From Roseivivax lentus (lineage in GTDB: Bacteria; Pseudomonadota; Alphaproteobacteria; Rhodobacterales; Rhodobacteraceae): DNA of 64,000 bases. The position numbers and the translations under genes were made by a program. Shown one piece after another: positions 7,802 through 18,300 of this stretch. The stretch's first letter is position 1. Each line of letters starts with the position of its first letter. The DNA lies in contig NZ_FTOQ01000001.1 in NCBI RefSeq assembly GCF_900156805.1, positions 718,365 to 782,364 of the forward strand. Direction: 5' to 3'. The notes below the pieces were generated by a model, which saw only the letters and a list, made by a program, of their open reading frames with translations, did not search any database and was not told the origin of the DNA.

Positions 7802-9352
7802 TCAGGCCGTCTCATGCGCGACCTCCATGTCATGCGCGCCGCCCATCATCAGGCCGATCTTCTCGATGCTCAGATCGGCGACGGGCCGCGCCTCCGACAG
7901 CCGGCCCTCGTTCAGCGCGGCGAACCGGTCGGAGATCTCCATCAGCTCGTCCAGATCCTGGCTGATGACGAGGATGCCGGTGCCGTCGGCGGCGAGATCC
8001 AGAAGCGCCTGCCGGATCGCCGCGGCGGCCGCCGCATCGACGCCCCAGGTGGGCTGGTTCACCACCAGCACGTCCGGGTCCTGCACGATTTCCCGCCCGA
8101 TCACGAATTTCTGCAGATTGCCGCCCGAGAGCGCCCGCGCGGCGGTCTGGGCCGAGGGCGTGCGCACGTCGAACCGCTTGATCACGGTGTCGGCGAAAGC
8201 GCCCGCGGCGCGCCAGTCGATGAAGCCCCGCCGCACGAGGCCCGCGCGCCGCGCCGCGGTCAGAACGCCGTTCTCCACGAGGCTCATGTTGGGCGCCGCG
8301 GCATGGCCCAGCCGCTCTTCGGGCCCCGACAGAAGCCCCTGGCCGCGGCGCGCCACCGGCCCGTCGCGGCTGATGTCGCGGCCCTTGAGCAGGACCGATC
8401 CCCGCGGCGCCAGCCGCTCGCCCGACAGCGCCGCCAGAAGCTCGTCCTGCCCGTTGCCCGCGACGCCGCCGATCCCCAGAACCTCGCCCGCCCGCAATTG
8501 CAGCGACACGTCGCGCAGCGGCGTGCCGAAGGCGCCGGGTGCGGGCAGCGACAGCGCCTTGACCTCCAGCAGCACGTCGCCGGGTGTCGTGGCGCGCGCC
8601 TTGGGCGTGGCGAAGCTCGCGCCCACCATCATCTCCGCCAGGGCGCGCGCGGTCGTCTCGGCGGGCGTGCAGGTCGCGACCCGCTTGCCCAGCCGCAGGA
8701 TCGTCGCGGTGTCGCAGAGCGCGCGGATTTCCTCGAGCTTGTGGGAGATATAAAGGATCGACGTGCCCTCGCTGCGCAGCTTGCGCAGGGTCTCGAACAG
8801 GATCGTCACCTCCTGCGGGGTCAGCACGCTGGTGGGCTCGTCCATGATCAGCAGCTTCGGATCCTGCAGGAGGCAGCGGATGATCTCGACCCGCTGGCGC
8901 TCGCCCGCCGAGAGCGTGCCCACCACCCGGAACGGGTCGAGCGGCAGCCCGTAGGCTTCGGACACGTCGCGGATCTGGCGGGCCAGATCGCGTGTCCTGG
9001 GCGAGTTTTCCATGCCGAGCGCCACGTTCTCCGCCACGCTCAGCGCATCGAAAAGCGAGAAATGCTGGAACACCATCGCCACGCCCGCGCGCCGCGCCTC
9101 GGCGGGTTGCGACGGCGCGAAGGCCTGTCCGCGCAGCGTCATCGCGCCGGCATCGGGCTTCACCAGCCCGTAGATCATCTTCACCAGCGTCGACTTGCCC
9201 GCGCCGTTCTCGCCCAGAAGCGCGTGGATTTCCCCTTCGCCGATCTCGAAGGAGACATCGTCGTTTGCCACGACGCCGGGATAGGCCTTGGTCAGGCCCC
9301 GGAGCGTGAGGAGCGGCTGTCCCAAAGCGCACCTTCCCTTGCGGTTTTCCAT
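7802..9352 (-). CDS. Nucleoside ABC transporter ATP-binding protein with two ATPase domains
   Basis: About 516 residues with two ABC domains, as in sugar/nucleoside importers. Domain 1 has Walker A GENGAGKST, signature LSAGERQRVEI and Walker B LLIMDEPTSVLTPQE; domain 2 has the degenerate Walker A GVAGNGQDE, signature LSGGNLQKFVIGREI and VLVVNQPTWGVD. The chosen start is ATG at 9352 (MENRKGRC), but a TTG at 9325 sits six bases behind AAGGGAAGG and would also shorten the overlap with xdhC, so the start is uncertain. It energises the two permeases encoded just downstream. Confidence 0.9.
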   Translation of the reverse strand: MENRKGRCALGQPLLTLRGLTKAYPGVVANDDVSFEIGEGEIHALLGENGAGKSTLVKMIYGLVKPDAGAMTLRGQAFAPSQPAEARRAGVAMVFQHFSLFDALSVAENVALGMENSPRTRDLARQIRDVSEAYGLPLDPFRVVGTLSAGERQRVEIIRCLLQDPKLLIMDEPTSVLTPQEVTILFETLRKLRSEGTSILYISHKLEEIRALCDTATILRLGKRVATCTPAETTARALAEMMVGASFATPKARATTPGDVLLEVKALSLPAPGAFGTPLRDVSLQLRAGEVLGIGGVAGNGQDELLAALSGERLAPRGSVLLKGRDISRDGPVARRGQGLLSGPEERLGHAAAPNMSLVENGVLTAARRAGLVRRGFIDWRAAGAFADTVIKRFDVRTPSAQTAARALSGGNLQKFVIGREIVQDPDVLVVNQPTWGVDAAAAAAIRQALLDLAADGTGILVISQDLDELMEISDRFAALNEGRLSEARPVADLSIEKIGLMMGGAHDMEVAHETA

Positions 9353-10233
9353 TGAAGTAGCTGGCCCGCGACACCCAGCGCAATGGCCTGCGGGTGCTTG
9401 CCGAAGGATTTCTGCCCAATCGGGCAGCAAATGCGGCCGATTTCAGCGTCGGCATGGCCAAGCGCCCGAAGCCGCTTGCGAAAGCGCGCCCATTTCGTGT
9501 CCGACCCGATCAGGCCCGCGAAGGCGAAGCCCCGGGTCAGAAGCGCGTGACAGAGCGCGAGGTCGATCTCGTGGCTATAGGTCAGGACGAGATGCGCGGC
9601 CTCGCGCGGCGCGTGGCCGGCAAGGCGCGGCAGATCGGCGGCGGGCAGCGGCGTGACGCCGCCCGGCACCGCGTCGGGAAAGCGCGCCTCCGCGGTGTCG
9701 ACCCAGGTGATCGCGAGGTCCGGCACCGGGTTCAGCACATCGACGATGGCCCGGCCCACATGGCCCGCGCCCCAGACCCAGAGCGGGATCTGCGGATGCG
9801 TCACCGGCTCCACCATCCAGCCCCCCGCGAGACAGGGACCGCTGCTTGCCCCCCGACCGCGCGCATCGCTCAGCATCCGCCGCACGGCGAGCGGCATCTC
9901 GCCCGGGCCCCGCGCATAAAGCCCGCGCTCCGGCACCGAGGCCAGCGCCCCGGCATCGAAGATTTCGGTCAGAAGCGTCACCCGTCCGCCGCAGCATTGC
10001 CCCAGATCGGGGCCAAGCGCGTGCCGGCTGAGACCGGGCGCGGCGAACGCCCGCCGCGCCGCGTCGTATTCCAGCGCGCCGCCCCCGATCGTGCCCGATT
10101 GCCCGCCGGGCCAGACCAGCATCGCGGCCCCCGGCTCGCGCGGGGCGGAGCCCGCGACCTCGGCCACGACGACCCGCGCGACCCGGCCATGCGCGGTCAC
10201 AGCGCGGGCCAGCGCCTGCCGGTCGAAGCTCAT
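9292..10233 (-). CDS. xdhC: Xanthine dehydrogenase accessory protein XdhC
   Basis: The 313-residue protein has the XdhC/CoxI N-terminal domain (HGRVARVVVAEVAGSAPREPGA, about residues 14-35; GTIGGGALEY near residue 48; CCGGRVTLL) and a C-terminal Rossmann-like domain (WVWGAGHVGRAIVD near residue 153). XdhC binds and sulfurates the molybdenum cofactor and delivers it to XdhB. Its ATG overlaps the xdhB stop (ATGA). Its 3' end runs into the start of the transporter ATPase gene, tying purine oxidation to nucleoside uptake in one transcript. Confidence 0.92.
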   Translation of the reverse strand: MSFDRQALARAVTAHGRVARVVVAEVAGSAPREPGAAMLVWPGGQSGTIGGGALEYDAARRAFAAPGLSRHALGPDLGQCCGGRVTLLTEIFDAGALASVPERGLYARGPGEMPLAVRRMLSDARGRGASSGPCLAGGWMVEPVTHPQIPLWVWGAGHVGRAIVDVLNPVPDLAITWVDTAEARFPDAVPGGVTPLPAADLPRLAGHAPREAAHLVLTYSHEIDLALCHALLTRGFAFAGLIGSDTKWARFRKRLRALGHADAEIGRICCPIGQKSFGKHPQAIALGVAGQLLQWKTAREGALWDSRSSRSGA

Positions 10234-12722
10234 CCGCGCGCCCGCCCGATGGCGCGCAGGACCTCTTCCGGCGTCGCGGGCGCGTCGAGCATTGGATAGC
10301 CCGGCCCGCAGGCGGCGATGGCGTCCGACAGGGCGAAGAAGACCGACATGCCCAGCATGAAGGGCGGCTCGCCGACCGCCTTCGAGCGGTAGATCGTCTC
10401 CTCGCGGTTGTCCTCCTGCCAGAGCTCCACGTTGAAGATGTCGGGCCGGTCCGAACAGGCGGGGATCTTGTAGGTCGCGGGCGCGTGGGTGGTCAGCCGC
10501 CCGTCATCGTCCCAGACCAGCTCCTCGCTGGTGAGCCAGCCCGCGCCCTGCACGAAGCCGCCCTCGATCTGCCCGCGGTCGAGTGCGGGGTTCAGCGAAC
10601 GGCCGCAATCGTGCAGGATATCGGTGCGCAGGATGCGGTGCTCGCCGGTCAGCGTGTCGATCACCACCTCCGAACAGGCCGCGCCATGGGCGAAGTAGAA
10701 GAACGGTCGGCCCTGTCCCTTGATCCGGTCCCATTGCAGCTTCGGCGTCTTGTAGAACCCGGTCGAGGACAGGCTGACGCGCCCTTCGTAGCAACGCTTG
10801 ACGGCCTCGGCGAAGGGCATCTCGGACCCCGCCACCGTGACCATGCCGCCGTCGAACCGCACTTCCGCCGCCCGGGCCTGGTGCTCGGCGGCCAGGAAGT
10901 CCGCCATCCGGTCGCGGATCGTCAGCGCCGCGGTCTTCGCCGCCATCCCGTTCAGATCCGATCCCGACGAGGCCGCCGTGGCCGAGGTGTTGGGCACCTT
11001 GCCCGTATCCGTCGCGGTGATCTTCACGGCGCCCGTGTCGAGCCCGAAGACCTCCGCGGTGACCTGCGCCACCTTCTGGAACAGGCCCTGGCCCATCTCG
11101 GTGCCGCCATGGTTCAGCACGAGGCTGCCATCCTGGTAGACATGCACCAGCGCGCCCGCCTGGTTGAGATGGGTGAGCGTGAAGGAGATGCCGAACTTGA
11201 CCGGCGTGAGCGCGAGCCCGCGCTTCAGCACCTCGCTTTGCGCGTTCCATTCGGCGATGGCCGCGCGCCGCGCGGCGTAATCGCAGCTCTCGGCCAGCCG
11301 CCCGGTCATGGTGCCGAGGACGAAATCCTCGACCGCCATGCCGTAAGGCGTGGTCTGCGCCGCGTGCGTCCCCTCTGGCGCGCGTCCCTCGGGCACCGTT
11401 CCCTGCGCGCCGCGCGACGCCAGATCGACATGCGGATTATCTGCGGCGTCCTTCACCGGTTCGGACCCCGCAGGCGCCGCCGCCGCGCCGCTGTCCGGAT
11501 CAGGACCGCCCGGCGGCTTCACCTTTCCGGACAAACGCGACGCCGTCCCCTCCGCCCCGTGCGCGGCCGCGGAATCGTCCGCCTCCGCATAATAGTTCCG
11601 CCGCCGGATCTCGAGCGGGTCGAGCCCGAGGACGTGGGCCGCGTGATCCATCACCCGTTCGATCCCCATCATCCCCTGCGGGCCGCCGAAGCCGCGAAAG
11701 GCCGTGGCGCTTTGGGTGTTGGTCTTGAGCCGGTGGCTTTCGATCCGCGCCGAGGGCAGGTGATAGGCGTTGTCGGCATGCAGCATGGCGCGGTCGGCCA
11801 CCGGCAGCGACAGGTCCTGCGCCCAGCCGCAGCGCATCAGATGCACGAATTCGACGCCGAGAAGACGGCCCTCTTCGTCGAAGCCCGCGGAATATTCGAT
11901 GCGGATGTCGTGGCGCTTGCCGGTGATCGTCATGTCGTCGTCGCGGTCATACCGCATCTTGGCGGGCCGGCCGGTCTTCGCGGCGACGATGGCGCAGGCG
12001 ATGGCAAGCGCGTTGCCCTGGCTCTCCTTGCCGCCGAAGCCGCCGCCCATGCGGCGCGTCTCGACGCGCACCGCATGCATCGGCAGGCCCAGCGCATCGG
12101 CGACCTTGTGCTGGATCTCGGTCGGATGCTGGGTCGAGGCATGCACCACCATGTCGCCGCCTTCCTGCGGCAGGGCGAGGGCGCATTGCCCCTCGAGGTA
12201 GAAATGTTCCTGCCCGCCCACGTCGATGGCGCCGGTGACCACATGCGGGGCGGCGTCGATGGCCTCGCCCGCATCGCCCTTTTCCCAGATCCGCGGGCCG
12301 TCCTCGAAACGCGCATTGACCCCGAGCGCGTCGTCCACGCTCAGCACCGCGTCGCGTTTCTGCGTCTCGATGACGGCGCGGCGGGCGGCCTTGCGCGCGG
12401 CGAGATGGCTGGTCGCGGCCACGAGGAAGACCGGCTGGCCGAGGTAATGGATGGAGTGGCCCGACAGCAGCGGCTCGTCATGCGCCGAGGGCGAACAATC
12501 CGCGGGCCGGTCGAGATCCGCGGCCTCGAGGACCAGCGCCACGCCGGGCGCATCCCGCACCGGCGCGAGATCGAGTGTGGTGATGCGGCCCGCCGCGATG
12601 GGCGCGAGCCCGAAGGCGAGGTGCAGGCAATCGGCGGGCACGGGGATGTCGTCCACGTAACGTGCGGCACCGGTGACGTGCAGTCGGGCGGCATCGTGGG
12701 GCAGGGCTTTTGTCACGCTCAT
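10230..12722 (-). CDS. xdhB: Xanthine dehydrogenase molybdopterin-binding subunit XdhB
   Basis: The 830-residue large subunit starts at MSVTKALPHDAARLHVTG behind GGAGACAGG. It shows the molybdopterin domain landmarks GGGFGGKESQ (near residue 222), RGFGGPQGM, GGTEMGQGLFQKVAQ and the C-terminal VGEPPFMLG that includes the active-site Glu-bearing region. Between NYYAEADDSA and TPYGMAVEDF, about residues 380-457, there is a low-complexity insertion rich in Ala, Gly, Pro and Asp that seems extra compared with typical XdhB of roughly 760-780 residues. It oxidises hypoxanthine and xanthine to urate together with XdhA. Confidence 0.93.
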   Translation of the reverse strand: MSVTKALPHDAARLHVTGAARYVDDIPVPADCLHLAFGLAPIAAGRITTLDLAPVRDAPGVALVLEAADLDRPADCSPSAHDEPLLSGHSIHYLGQPVFLVAATSHLAARKAARRAVIETQKRDAVLSVDDALGVNARFEDGPRIWEKGDAGEAIDAAPHVVTGAIDVGGQEHFYLEGQCALALPQEGGDMVVHASTQHPTEIQHKVADALGLPMHAVRVETRRMGGGFGGKESQGNALAIACAIVAAKTGRPAKMRYDRDDDMTITGKRHDIRIEYSAGFDEEGRLLGVEFVHLMRCGWAQDLSLPVADRAMLHADNAYHLPSARIESHRLKTNTQSATAFRGFGGPQGMMGIERVMDHAAHVLGLDPLEIRRRNYYAEADDSAAAHGAEGTASRLSGKVKPPGGPDPDSGAAAAPAGSEPVKDAADNPHVDLASRGAQGTVPEGRAPEGTHAAQTTPYGMAVEDFVLGTMTGRLAESCDYAARRAAIAEWNAQSEVLKRGLALTPVKFGISFTLTHLNQAGALVHVYQDGSLVLNHGGTEMGQGLFQKVAQVTAEVFGLDTGAVKITATDTGKVPNTSATAASSGSDLNGMAAKTAALTIRDRMADFLAAEHQARAAEVRFDGGMVTVAGSEMPFAEAVKRCYEGRVSLSSTGFYKTPKLQWDRIKGQGRPFFYFAHGAACSEVVIDTLTGEHRILRTDILHDCGRSLNPALDRGQIEGGFVQGAGWLTSEELVWDDDGRLTTHAPATYKIPACSDRPDIFNVELWQEDNREETIYRSKAVGEPPFMLGMSVFFALSDAIAACGPGYPMLDAPATPEEVLRAIGRARG

Positions 12723-12897
12723 GGCCTGTCTCCGGCGTGGCCCGGTTTGCCTGCGGCGCGGGTGCGTATTTGCAAAGAGGCAAGACCGCGGGCCGGGCGT
12801 GGTCGGGCCGTCGCGCGCTGATCGCCGGCGGGGAAGCCGATGCGGCAAAGAGGGGCACACCGGGCCGGGCCGCGGCGCGGGCGGAGGGTCAGGAGGC

Positions 12898-14280
12898 TCA
12901 TGGCGTCACCTCGAGGACCGAGGTCGCGGTGCCTTGTGTCTCCGCCAGCACGCGCCGCAGCATGGCGCGCGCGGCCTCGAGCCGGTAGCCCGCGGAGGCG
13001 CGCATGTCTGAGAGCGGATGGAAATCGGCCTCGAAAGCGTCGAGCGCGGGTGTGATGCCCTTCTCGGACCAATCGGCCCCGGTGAGCGCCGCCTCGACCG
13101 CACTTGCGCGCTTCGGCACGCCCGCCATGCCGCCGAAGGCGATGCGCGCCCCGGTGACCCGGCCCTTGTCCCGGGTGATCGCGAAGGCGCCGCAGACCGC
13201 CGAGATATCCTGATCGAACCGCCTCGACAGCTTGTAGACATGCAGATCCGGGGCCGCCTCGGGCAGTGCGATATCGAGGACGAACTCGCCCCGCGCCCGG
13301 TCCTGGCGGCCGTAATCGAGGAAGAATTCCTCGAGTGGCATCTCGCGGATATTGTCGCCCGCGCGCAGGCGCAGCGTGGCGCCCATGGCGATCAGGGCGG
13401 GCGGGTTGTCCCCGATGGGCGAGCCATTGGCGATGTTGCCCCCGATCGTCGCCGCCGCGCGCACCTGCGCCGAGCCGTAGCGCCGGATCATTTCGGCATA
13501 GGCGGGATGGCTCTCGCGCACCGTCTGGAGCACCCGGTCCATGGTCACGCCCGCGCCGAAGATCAGGCGCCCGTCCGCGCGGCGGATTTCCTGCAGGTCG
13601 GCGCAGCGGTTTAGAAAGATGACCTCGTCCAGATCGCGCAGGCCCTTGGTGACCCAGAGCCCTACATCAGTGGCGCCGGCCACAAGCGTCGCCTCGGGAT
13701 GGCGGGCATAAAGCCGCGCCAGTTCGTCAATGTCGCCCGGGGCGAAGGGGCCGGCTTCGGGCTCGGCCTCCAGCGGGTCGGTCAGGACCGAGGGGTCGTC
13801 GCGCATCCAGTCCGGCACCGGCGCCCCGACGGCGGCCTCGGCGGCGCGGACGATGGGGGCGTAGCCCGTGCAGCGGCAGAGATTGCCCGCCAGCGCGTCG
13901 TCATGGCCCGCATCGCCGTTGAGATGCGCCACCGCCATGGAGACCACGAAGCCCGGCGTGCAGAAGCCGCACTGGCTGCCGTGATGGTCGATCATCGCCT
14001 GCTGCACCGGGTGCAGCGCGCCGTCCGGGCCCGCGATGCCCTCGACGGTGCGGATGGCGCGGCCATGCAGCTGGGGCAGGAACAGGATGCAGGCATTGAG
14101 CGCGCGCGCGCCATGTGCGTCGGTGACCATGACCGTGCAGGCGCCGCAATCGCCCTCGTTGCAGCCCTCCTTGGTGCCGGTCAGGCCGCGCGTCTCGCGC
14201 AGCCAGTCGAGCAGCGTGACGGTCGGCGCGACGTCCCGAAGCTCGACACTCTCTCCGTTGAGAAGAAAGCGGATATCCAT
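12898..14280 (-). CDS. xdhA: Xanthine dehydrogenase small subunit XdhA (2Fe-2S and FAD)
   Basis: The 460-residue subunit carries two [2Fe-2S] sites: CNEGDCGACTVM (about residues 39-50) with a later cysteine near 63, and CGFCTPGF ... GNLCRCTGY (about residues 103-141). The FAD-binding domain follows (ATLVAGATDVGLW near residue 195; ATIGGNIANGSPIGDNPPAL near residue 280). Electrons pass from the molybdenum site in XdhB through these clusters to FAD and NAD+. The gap to xdhB is 175 bases with no obvious gene, long for subunits of one enzyme. Confidence 0.93.
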   Translation of the reverse strand: MDIRFLLNGESVELRDVAPTVTLLDWLRETRGLTGTKEGCNEGDCGACTVMVTDAHGARALNACILFLPQLHGRAIRTVEGIAGPDGALHPVQQAMIDHHGSQCGFCTPGFVVSMAVAHLNGDAGHDDALAGNLCRCTGYAPIVRAAEAAVGAPVPDWMRDDPSVLTDPLEAEPEAGPFAPGDIDELARLYARHPEATLVAGATDVGLWVTKGLRDLDEVIFLNRCADLQEIRRADGRLIFGAGVTMDRVLQTVRESHPAYAEMIRRYGSAQVRAAATIGGNIANGSPIGDNPPALIAMGATLRLRAGDNIREMPLEEFFLDYGRQDRARGEFVLDIALPEAAPDLHVYKLSRRFDQDISAVCGAFAITRDKGRVTGARIAFGGMAGVPKRASAVEAALTGADWSEKGITPALDAFEADFHPLSDMRASAGYRLEAARAMLRRVLAETQGTATSVLEVTP

Positions 14281-14413
14281 GATGAAACCTTGCCGCCTTA
14301 CCCGATGCCCGTGACATGCGCGCCCTCGATGCGGCGTAGAAGGCGGCGGGCTGTCTGTGCGGGGATCAGGCTAGGCGCGGCGCGCCGGGCTTGGCAAGCG
14401 AAAACGCGCCAAA

Positions 14414-14442
14414 GGGGGCGGTACGGCAAGCGCGCCGCCCCC
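14414..14442 (-). terminator. Stem-loop terminator of the small membrane protein gene
   Basis: Perfect arms GGGGGCGG and CCGCCCCC with a 13-base loop; on the minus strand the stem is followed by TTT. It lies just beyond the stop at 14455. Confidence 0.55.
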
Positions 14443-14454
14443 GTCGCGGGCAGC

Positions 14455-14628
14455 TTAGTTGTTGTCGCCCTGGATCGCTTCGCCCGCGTCTTCGACCGCC
14501 TCGCCCACATTCTCCTGGGTGTTCTCGATCGCGGCTTCGCCCTCGGGGCTGAGATCAATGAAGCCGAAGAAGATGAGGACGGCGATGACGACGACGACAG
14601 CGACAATAAAGCCGATCAGTTTGGACAT
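14455..14628 (-). CDS. Small single-pass membrane protein of unknown function
   Basis: This 57-residue protein starts MSKLIGFIVAVVVVIAVLIF after AGGAAATTCGG. One hydrophobic helix occupies about residues 4-23, followed by an acidic tail (SPEGEAAIENTQENVGEAVEDAGEA-like) with probable amphipathic helix. The acidic tail resembles small stress-associated membrane peptides seen in Rhodobacterales, but no function can be given. It has its own terminator and is monocistronic. Confidence 0.65.
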   Translation of the reverse strand: MSKLIGFIVAVVVVIAVLIFFGFIDLSPEGEAAIENTQENVGEAVEDAGEAIQGDNN

Positions 14629-14702
14629 TCCGAATTTCCTGAATGAGGGGCATGTGGGAAGTAAAACCTCGATGGCGTACTTTGGTTTCGCATGAAACAG
14701 CG

Positions 14703-15287
14703 TCAGGTTTCGCCCGGCGGTATCCTGCCCAAAACCCCCCTGCGCGTCGCGATCATCGGCAAGATCGGGCCCCAGCGCGTGTCGCGCGGCGGCCCGACGG
14801 CGCGGAAGTCCAGTTTTTCGTATGCGGCGATGGCCCGCCGGTTGTCGGGGTGCGGATCGGTCGCGATCAATGGCGCGCCACCGGCAAAAAGATCCGCCAT
14901 CCGCGCGCCGACAAAGCCCGTGCCATGCCCGAGGCCCAGCATGTCCGGCCAGCCGATAAACTGGTCGATCCCGCGTGTGCCCTCGGGCAGCGTGTCGAAA
15001 TGATGCCCCCCGTCCCAGCCATGCACGGTGTAATCCTGCATGACGGCGAAGGGGCGATTGTCGCGCGACACGATCCATGCCGCGACACGCGGATCGGCCC
15101 GGACGATCTCGGCTTCGGAGGGGGGCGGCCCCCACCATTCCCGCACATGCGGCATCGACCGCCAGCGCAGGACCAATCCGCCATCCCCATGCGTGAGCGG
15201 TTGGAATGAATAGGTGCCATGCGCCGACCCTATCATGCGCCGCCCGCGCGGGGCGATCAGCGCAGGCGCGACCTGTCGGACGGCCAT
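14703..15287 (-). CDS. GNAT-family acetyltransferase, aminoglycoside 6'-acetyltransferase-like fold
   Basis: Up to 194 residues; an internal ATG at 15236 (MIGSAHGTYSFQPL) would give 177 residues, and neither start has a strong ribosome site. The pattern LVLRWRSMPHVREWWGPP near residue 40, GIDQFIGWPDMLGLGHGTGFVGARMADL (acetyl-CoA loop region) and NRRAIAAYEKLDFRAVG near residue 155 match the AAC(6')/RimJ-like branch. Such chromosomal copies act on unknown substrates. It is divergent from dnaE. Confidence 0.75.
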   Translation of the reverse strand: MAVRQVAPALIAPRGRRMIGSAHGTYSFQPLTHGDGGLVLRWRSMPHVREWWGPPPSEAEIVRADPRVAAWIVSRDNRPFAVMQDYTVHGWDGGHHFDTLPEGTRGIDQFIGWPDMLGLGHGTGFVGARMADLFAGGAPLIATDPHPDNRRAIAAYEKLDFRAVGPPRDTRWGPILPMIATRRGVLGRIPPGET

Positions 15288-15331
15288 TGATAGGGCTTTC
15301 CGCCCGCCCGGTCGCAGAATATGGTGTCGCC

Positions 15332-18300
15332 ATGGCCGATCCCCGATTCATTCACCTCCGTCTTCATACCGAATATTCCCTGCTCGAAGGGGCGATGCGG
15401 CTGAAGAAACTGCCGGGTCTCTGTGCCAAGGCGGGCATGCCCGCCGTGGCCGTGACGGACACCAACAACCTCTTTGCCGCGCTCGAGTTTTCGGTGGGGG
15501 CGGCGGATGCGGGCATCCAGCCCATCATCGGGGCCTGCATCGATCTGCGCTTCGTCGAGCCCGGCCCCGGAGAGCGGCCGCGCGATCCGGCCCCGGTGGT
15601 GCTTCTGGCCCAGACGGAGCGGGGCTACGAGCACCTGATGAAGCTCAATTCCTGCCTCTACCTGCGCGGCGACGGCGAGCTTGCGCATGTCACGCTCGAC
15701 GAGCTCGAGGCGCATTCCGAGGATCTGATCTGCCTCTCGGGCGGGCCGGACGGGCCGGTGGGGCGGCTCTTGCGCAATGGCAGCCGGGGCGCGGCCGAGG
15801 CGCTGATGGTGCGGCTTCACGCGATCTTCGGTGACCGGCTTTACGTCGAGCTGCAGCGCCATCCGGGCGAGGACGGGCTGCCCGAGGCCGAACGCCAGAC
15901 CGAGCGCGGCCTGATCGAGATGGCCTATGCGATGGGCCTGCCGCTGGTGGCCACCAACGACGTCTATTTCCCGCAGGCCAAGATGTACGAGGCGCATGAT
16001 GCGCTGATCTGCATCTCCGAGGGCGCCTATGTGGACCAGCAGGAGCCGCGCCGTCGCCTGACGCCGCAGCATTACTTCAAGACGCCCGAAGAGATGGTGA
16101 CGCTCTTCGCGGATCTGCCCGAGGCGGTGGAGAACACCGTCGAGATCGCCCGCCGCTGCGCCTTCATGGCCTACCGGCGCGATCCGATCCTGCCGCGCTT
16201 TGCCGATGACGAGGTCGACGAGCTGCGCCGCCAGGCCAAGGAGGGGCTCGCCGCGCGGCTCGCGGTCATCCCGCATGCAACCTCGGTTGAGGAATACGAA
16301 AAACGGCTCGAATTCGAGCTCGGCATCATCGAGGGGATGGGCTTTCCGGGCTATTTCCTGATCGTGGCCGATTTCATCAAATGGGCCAAGGATCACGACA
16401 TCCCGGTGGGGCCGGGGCGCGGCTCGGGCGCGGGCAGCCTCGTGGCCTATGCGCTCACGATCACCGATCTCGATCCCCTGCGCTATTCGCTGCTGTTCGA
16501 GCGGTTCCTCAACCCCGAACGGGTCTCGATGCCGGACTTCGACATCGACTTCTGCATGGACCGCCGCGAAGAGGTGATCCGCTATGTCCAGGAGAAGTAC
16601 GGACGCGACAAGGTGGGCCAGATCATCACCTTCGGTGCGCTGCTGTCGAAGGCCGCGGTGCGCGATGTGGGCCGCGTGCTGCAGATGCCTTACGGGCAGG
16701 TGGACCGGCTGTCGAAGATGATCCCCGTCGAGGGGGTGAAGCCCGTCTCGATCGAGAAGGCGCTCGCGGACGAGCCGCGGCTGCGCGAAGAGGCCCGCAA
16801 CGAGGAGGTCGTGGACCGTCTGCTGACCTACGGCCAGCAGGTTGAGGGGCTCTTGCGGAACGCCTCCACCCATGCTGCGGGCGTGGTGATCGGGGATCGG
16901 CCATTGGATGAGCTGGTGCCGCTCTACCAGGATCCGCGTTCGGACATGCCCGCGACCCAGTTCAATATGAAATGGGTGGAACAGGCGGGGCTCGTGAAGT
17001 TCGACTTTCTGGGCCTCAAGACGCTGACGGTGATCCAGAACGCCATCGACCTCATTCACAAGGGCGGGCGTCCCTTGCACATCGCGGAGGACGGGGCAGA
17101 GATCTACGCGCCCTTCGAAGGGGCCGAGAACGATATCGGGCAGATCCCGCTCGATGACGAAAAGACCTACGCGCTTTATGCCAAGGCCAAGACCGTCGCG
17201 GTGTTCCAAGTGGAAAGCTCGGGCATGATGGATGCGCTCAAGCGCATGAAGCCCGACTGCATCGAGGACATCATCGCGCTCGTCGCGCTGTACCGGCCCG
17301 GCCCGATGGAGAACATCCCGAAATTCTGCGAGGTCAAGAACGGCCTATCGGAGCGTGATACGCTGCACCCGTCGATCGATCATATCCTCGACGAGACGCA
17401 GGGCATCATCGTATACCAGGAACAGGTGATGCAGATCGCGCAGGAGATGGCGGGCTATTCCTTGGGCGGTGCGGACCTTCTGCGGCGCGCCATGGGCAAG
17501 AAGATCCAGGCGGCGATGGATGCCGAACGGCCCAAGTTCCTCGCCGGCGCCAAGGAGAACGGCGTCGACAAGGACAAGGCCACCGAGGTCTGGAACCTTC
17601 TCGACAAGTTCGCCAATTACGGCTTCAACAAGTCCCACGCGGCGGCCTATGCGGTGGTGAGTTACCAGACCGCATGGCTCAAGGCGAACCACCCCGTGGA
17701 GTTCATGGCGGGGGTCATGAACTGCGATATCCACCTGACCGACAAGCTCGCGGTCTATTTCGAAGAGGTGAAGAAGGGGCTGGGCCTGCCCTGGGTGCCG
17801 CCTTGCGTGAACCGCTCGCAGGCGACTTTCGATGTGAAGGACGGCGCGCTCGTCTATGCGCTGGGCGCGTTGAAGAATGTGGGGCTCGACGCGATGCGCC
17901 TCATCGTCGAGGGACGCGGCGGGGCGGCTCCTCCGCCCGGGCGGGCGTCCTCGCAGGACGCGGCGAAGACGCCGGATACGGCGGAGGAGCGGCCCTTCGC
18001 CACGATCTTCGATCTCGCCCGCCGCGTCGATCTCAAGCGGATCGGCAAGCGGCCGCTGGAAATGCTGGCGCGCGCCGGGGCCTTCGACCAGCTCGACCCG
18101 AACCGGCGCCGGATCTTCGAAAGCCTCGATGCGCTGACCGGCTATTCCGCGGCGATCCACGAGCAGAAGGCCTCGGCGCAGGTGTCGCTCTTCGGCGAGG
18201 CGGGCGAGGATCTGCCGGAACCGCGGCTGGCGCCGGTGAACGACTGGCTGCCGGCGGAGCGGCTGGCCGAGGAATTCAAGGCGGTGGGCTTCTACCTCTC

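Noticed and set aside
6731..9355. Very long open frame opposite the nucleoside transporter genes
   Set aside because: It is antisense to clear ABC genes, is rich in Arg, His and Gln as expected of GC-rich shadows, and spans the spacer between two real genes.
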